A stretch of 64,000 bases of DNA from NCBI GenBank assembly GCA_028280415.1, contig JANQLV010000051.1:124001-188000 (forward strand), in the 5' to 3' direction. The position numbers and the translations under genes are program-made. The notes under the pieces are model-generated. The model was given only the letters and a program-made list of their open reading frames with translations. It searched no databases and was not told the origin of the DNA. Origin of the DNA: Saprospiraceae bacterium (GTDB lineage Bacteria; Bacteroidota; Bacteroidia; Chitinophagales; Saprospiraceae). Numbering within the stretch: the first letter of the stretch is position 1; every line of letters starts with the position of its first letter. Shown piece by piece: positions 62,719-64,000 of this stretch.

Positions 62719-62726
62719 CAAAAGTA
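62719..62726 (-). promoter_or_regulatory. -7 element of the VOC-peptidase operon
   Basis: On the minus strand TACTTTTG matches TAnnTTTG exactly. It predicts transcription start near 62712, inside the octamer array. A clear -33 TTTG is not seen. Confidence 0.5.
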
Positions 62727-62875
62727 TTTTATCCTTAGTACGTTAAAACATTCTTGCATTAAAACACAGACAGTTTTGCAACAAAATAAGCATTTCTATC
62801 AACAGCGGGGTCTTTGCCAATCATTTTTAACGATAATTAAGATAAAGACTTTTCCTGTCGGCATCGCGATAACTT

Positions 62876-62883
62876 TATTTTTG
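62876..62883 (+). promoter_or_regulatory. -7 element of the DUF3179 gene
   Basis: TATTTTTG matches TAnnTTTG exactly, 31 bp before the ATG at 62915. No good -33 element is seen. Confidence 0.45.
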
Positions 62884-62914
62884 GATTAATTATATTTTTT
62901 ATAAAAAACTGAAA

Positions 62915-63841
62915 ATGATACTCAGGTATACATTCCTATTCTTGCTATTCTTTAGTAGTGGTTTTAGCCAGGATCCTCCTTCTATTCACGGGTTTGAAAT
63001 GAGTAATTTGCGTATCCCTTATCAGGAAATAAAAAGAGGCGGACCTCCTAAAGATGGTATCCCATCAATTGATCAGCCAAAATTTGTCAAAGTACATGAA
63101 GCTGAAGATTTTTTATACAATAAGGATTATGTAATTGGCCTTGAGATTGATGGGGTCGCCAAAGCTTATCCGGTTAGGATTTTAAATTATCACGAAGTTG
63201 TAAATGATCAAATCGGAAGTCAGCCTGTTGTCGTTACCTATTGTCCCTTATGTGGAAGCGGAGCAGTATTCTCTGCGATAGTAGAGGGCAAACATTATAC
63301 TTTCGGAGTCTCCGGTTTACTGTATAACTCCGATGTTTTATTATACGACCGGGAAAGTGAGTCGCTGTGGTCGCAGCTCCAAAGTGAAGCAATAAGCGGC
63401 GCAGCTTCTTCTAAAAAACTGGAACTGATTGCCAGTACCTTTACGACGTTTAAGAACTGGAAAAATCAATACCCCAATAGCTTAGTACTTTCTACGGATA
63501 CAGGTGCAAATCGAAATTATGATACTTCTCCTTATCATACTTACAATCCTTCTGAGAAATTACTTTTCCCGGTCAGTCAGACCTCAAAGAAAATGCACCG
63601 CGGAGCAAAAGTAATCGGGATTGAGTTAGGCGGTCAATTCAAAGCCTATTCTCTTAAAAAGCTCAAAAAACTCAAAGCTCCACTACAGGATGTATTCAAT
63701 AATAAAAAACTGATTATTGAGTATGATCGTTCTTCCCGTAGTGCAACTATAAAAGATGAATCCGGCAAACTCCTGCCGAGTATTACCTTGTACTGGTTCG
63801 CCTGGTACACATTCCATCCGGAGACACAGGTTTGGCCCTGA
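62915..63841 (+). CDS. DUF3179 family secreted protein
   Basis: A 308-residue exported protein (signal MILRYTFLFLLFFSSGFSQ) of the DUF3179 family. The marker VVTYCPLCGSGAVF with its CxxC, the following VSGLLYNSDVLLYDRESESLW, and HRGAKVIGIELGGQFKAYSL are typical. Its biochemical function is unknown; the conserved CxxC suggests metal or thiol chemistry in the periplasm. Confidence 0.92.
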   Translation: MILRYTFLFLLFFSSGFSQDPPSIHGFEMSNLRIPYQEIKRGGPPKDGIPSIDQPKFVKVHEAEDFLYNKDYVIGLEIDGVAKAYPVRILNYHEVVNDQIGSQPVVVTYCPLCGSGAVFSAIVEGKHYTFGVSGLLYNSDVLLYDRESESLWSQLQSEAISGAASSKKLELIASTFTTFKNWKNQYPNSLVLSTDTGANRNYDTSPYHTYNPSEKLLFPVSQTSKKMHRGAKVIGIELGGQFKAYSLKKLKKLKAPLQDVFNNKKLIIEYDRSSRSATIKDESGKLLPSITLYWFAWYTFHPETQVWP

Positions 63842-63863
63842 TTGCATGCCAAGCTTTGACTTG

Positions 63864-64000
63864 TTAATCCACTGGTTCAAGGTTTAAATGTACAAACATC
63901 TGGCGGTTATAGTTTTTAACATACTTAAAGATTTGGGTATAAGTAGCATCGGGTATAAGTTTTTTATACTCTTCATAAAGTTGATACTTATGATGCTCGT
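63864..64000 (-). CDS. C-terminal end of an unidentified gene (partial)
   Basis: A minus-strand frame entering from the right edge with a stop at 63864-63866, 44 residues: EHHKYQLYEEYKKLIPDATY, then TQIFKYVKNYNRQMFVHLNL, ending EPVD. Composition is protein-like (Lys, Tyr, helix-forming residues) while the other two frames are broken. The protein is not recognised from this piece. Confidence 0.65.
   Translation of the reverse strand, partial: EHHKYQLYEEYKKLIPDATYTQIFKYVKNYNRQMFVHLNLEPVD

Overview
The window is chromosomal DNA from a member of the Bacteroidota, probably an environmental, aerobic lineage; a Saprospiria-like origin is possible but is a guess. The signs are the -7 element TAnnTTTG instead of an E. 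coli -10 box, AT-rich leaders without Shine-Dalgarno sequences, many lipoproteins with short lipoboxes, a TonB energy transducer, a LytTR membrane regulator, glycine-lipid type acyltransferases, and Bacteroidota-typical families (DUF6702, GDYXXLXY, DUF2157, M1 and M61-like peptidases). I see no tRNA, rRNA, CRISPR array, insertion sequence or phage gene. Several genes need TTG or GTG starts.

Layout. 1-7.9 kb: 5' part of methylmalonyl-CoA mutase large subunit, TonB-like protein, M16 peptidase, fatty acid hydroxylase, and an M1 peptidase with a barrel-like C-terminal half. 7.9-8.1 kb: an intergenic unit with promoter, three hairpins and a terminator that looks like an undescribed small RNA. 8.3-15.6 kb: galE, cysQ, two glycosyltransferases, a TspO-like membrane protein, a one-domain asparaginase-like protein, a DUF1295 protein and an acetyltransferase. 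15.6-20.6 kb (minus strand): modABC molybdate transporter behind DUF2157/GDYXXLXY genes. 20.6-23.3 kb (minus): acyltransferase pair matching GlsB/GlsA of glycine-lipid synthesis plus an alpha/beta hydrolase; eleven AAAAACG repeats lie just before the second acyltransferase.

23.7-29.5 kb: the most unusual locus, a compact six-gene operon in which three different proteins each carry a Rieske [2Fe-2S] domain: fused to a glutamate-synthase-type FMN/Fe-S domain, to a ferric-reductase-like membrane domain, and to a thiamine-diphosphate 2-oxoacid enzyme. Two tiny membrane proteins and an anchored Cys/His protein complete it. I infer a membrane-linked electron-transfer system of unknown substrate.

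29.6-38.4 kb: adaptor, TolC-like channel, MacB-like ABC ATPase, two FtsX-type permeases, then a sigma-54 response regulator and its histidine kinase. A sigma-54-like promoter and inverted-repeat half sites precede the first gene, suggesting self-regulated efflux. 38.4-48.5 kb: DinB, coiled-coil protein, OmpA-like lipoprotein, LytTR regulator, NTF2-like protein and two beta-lactamase-fold serine hydrolases. 48.5-57.1 kb: ABC exporter, small enzymes, DUF763, HupE/DUF6702/yidD/hemB operon and an ECF sigma factor. 57.7-64 kb: uvrA, an M61-like peptidase behind a VOC protein whose leader is made of octamer repeats, a DUF3179 protein, and the end of an unidentified gene.
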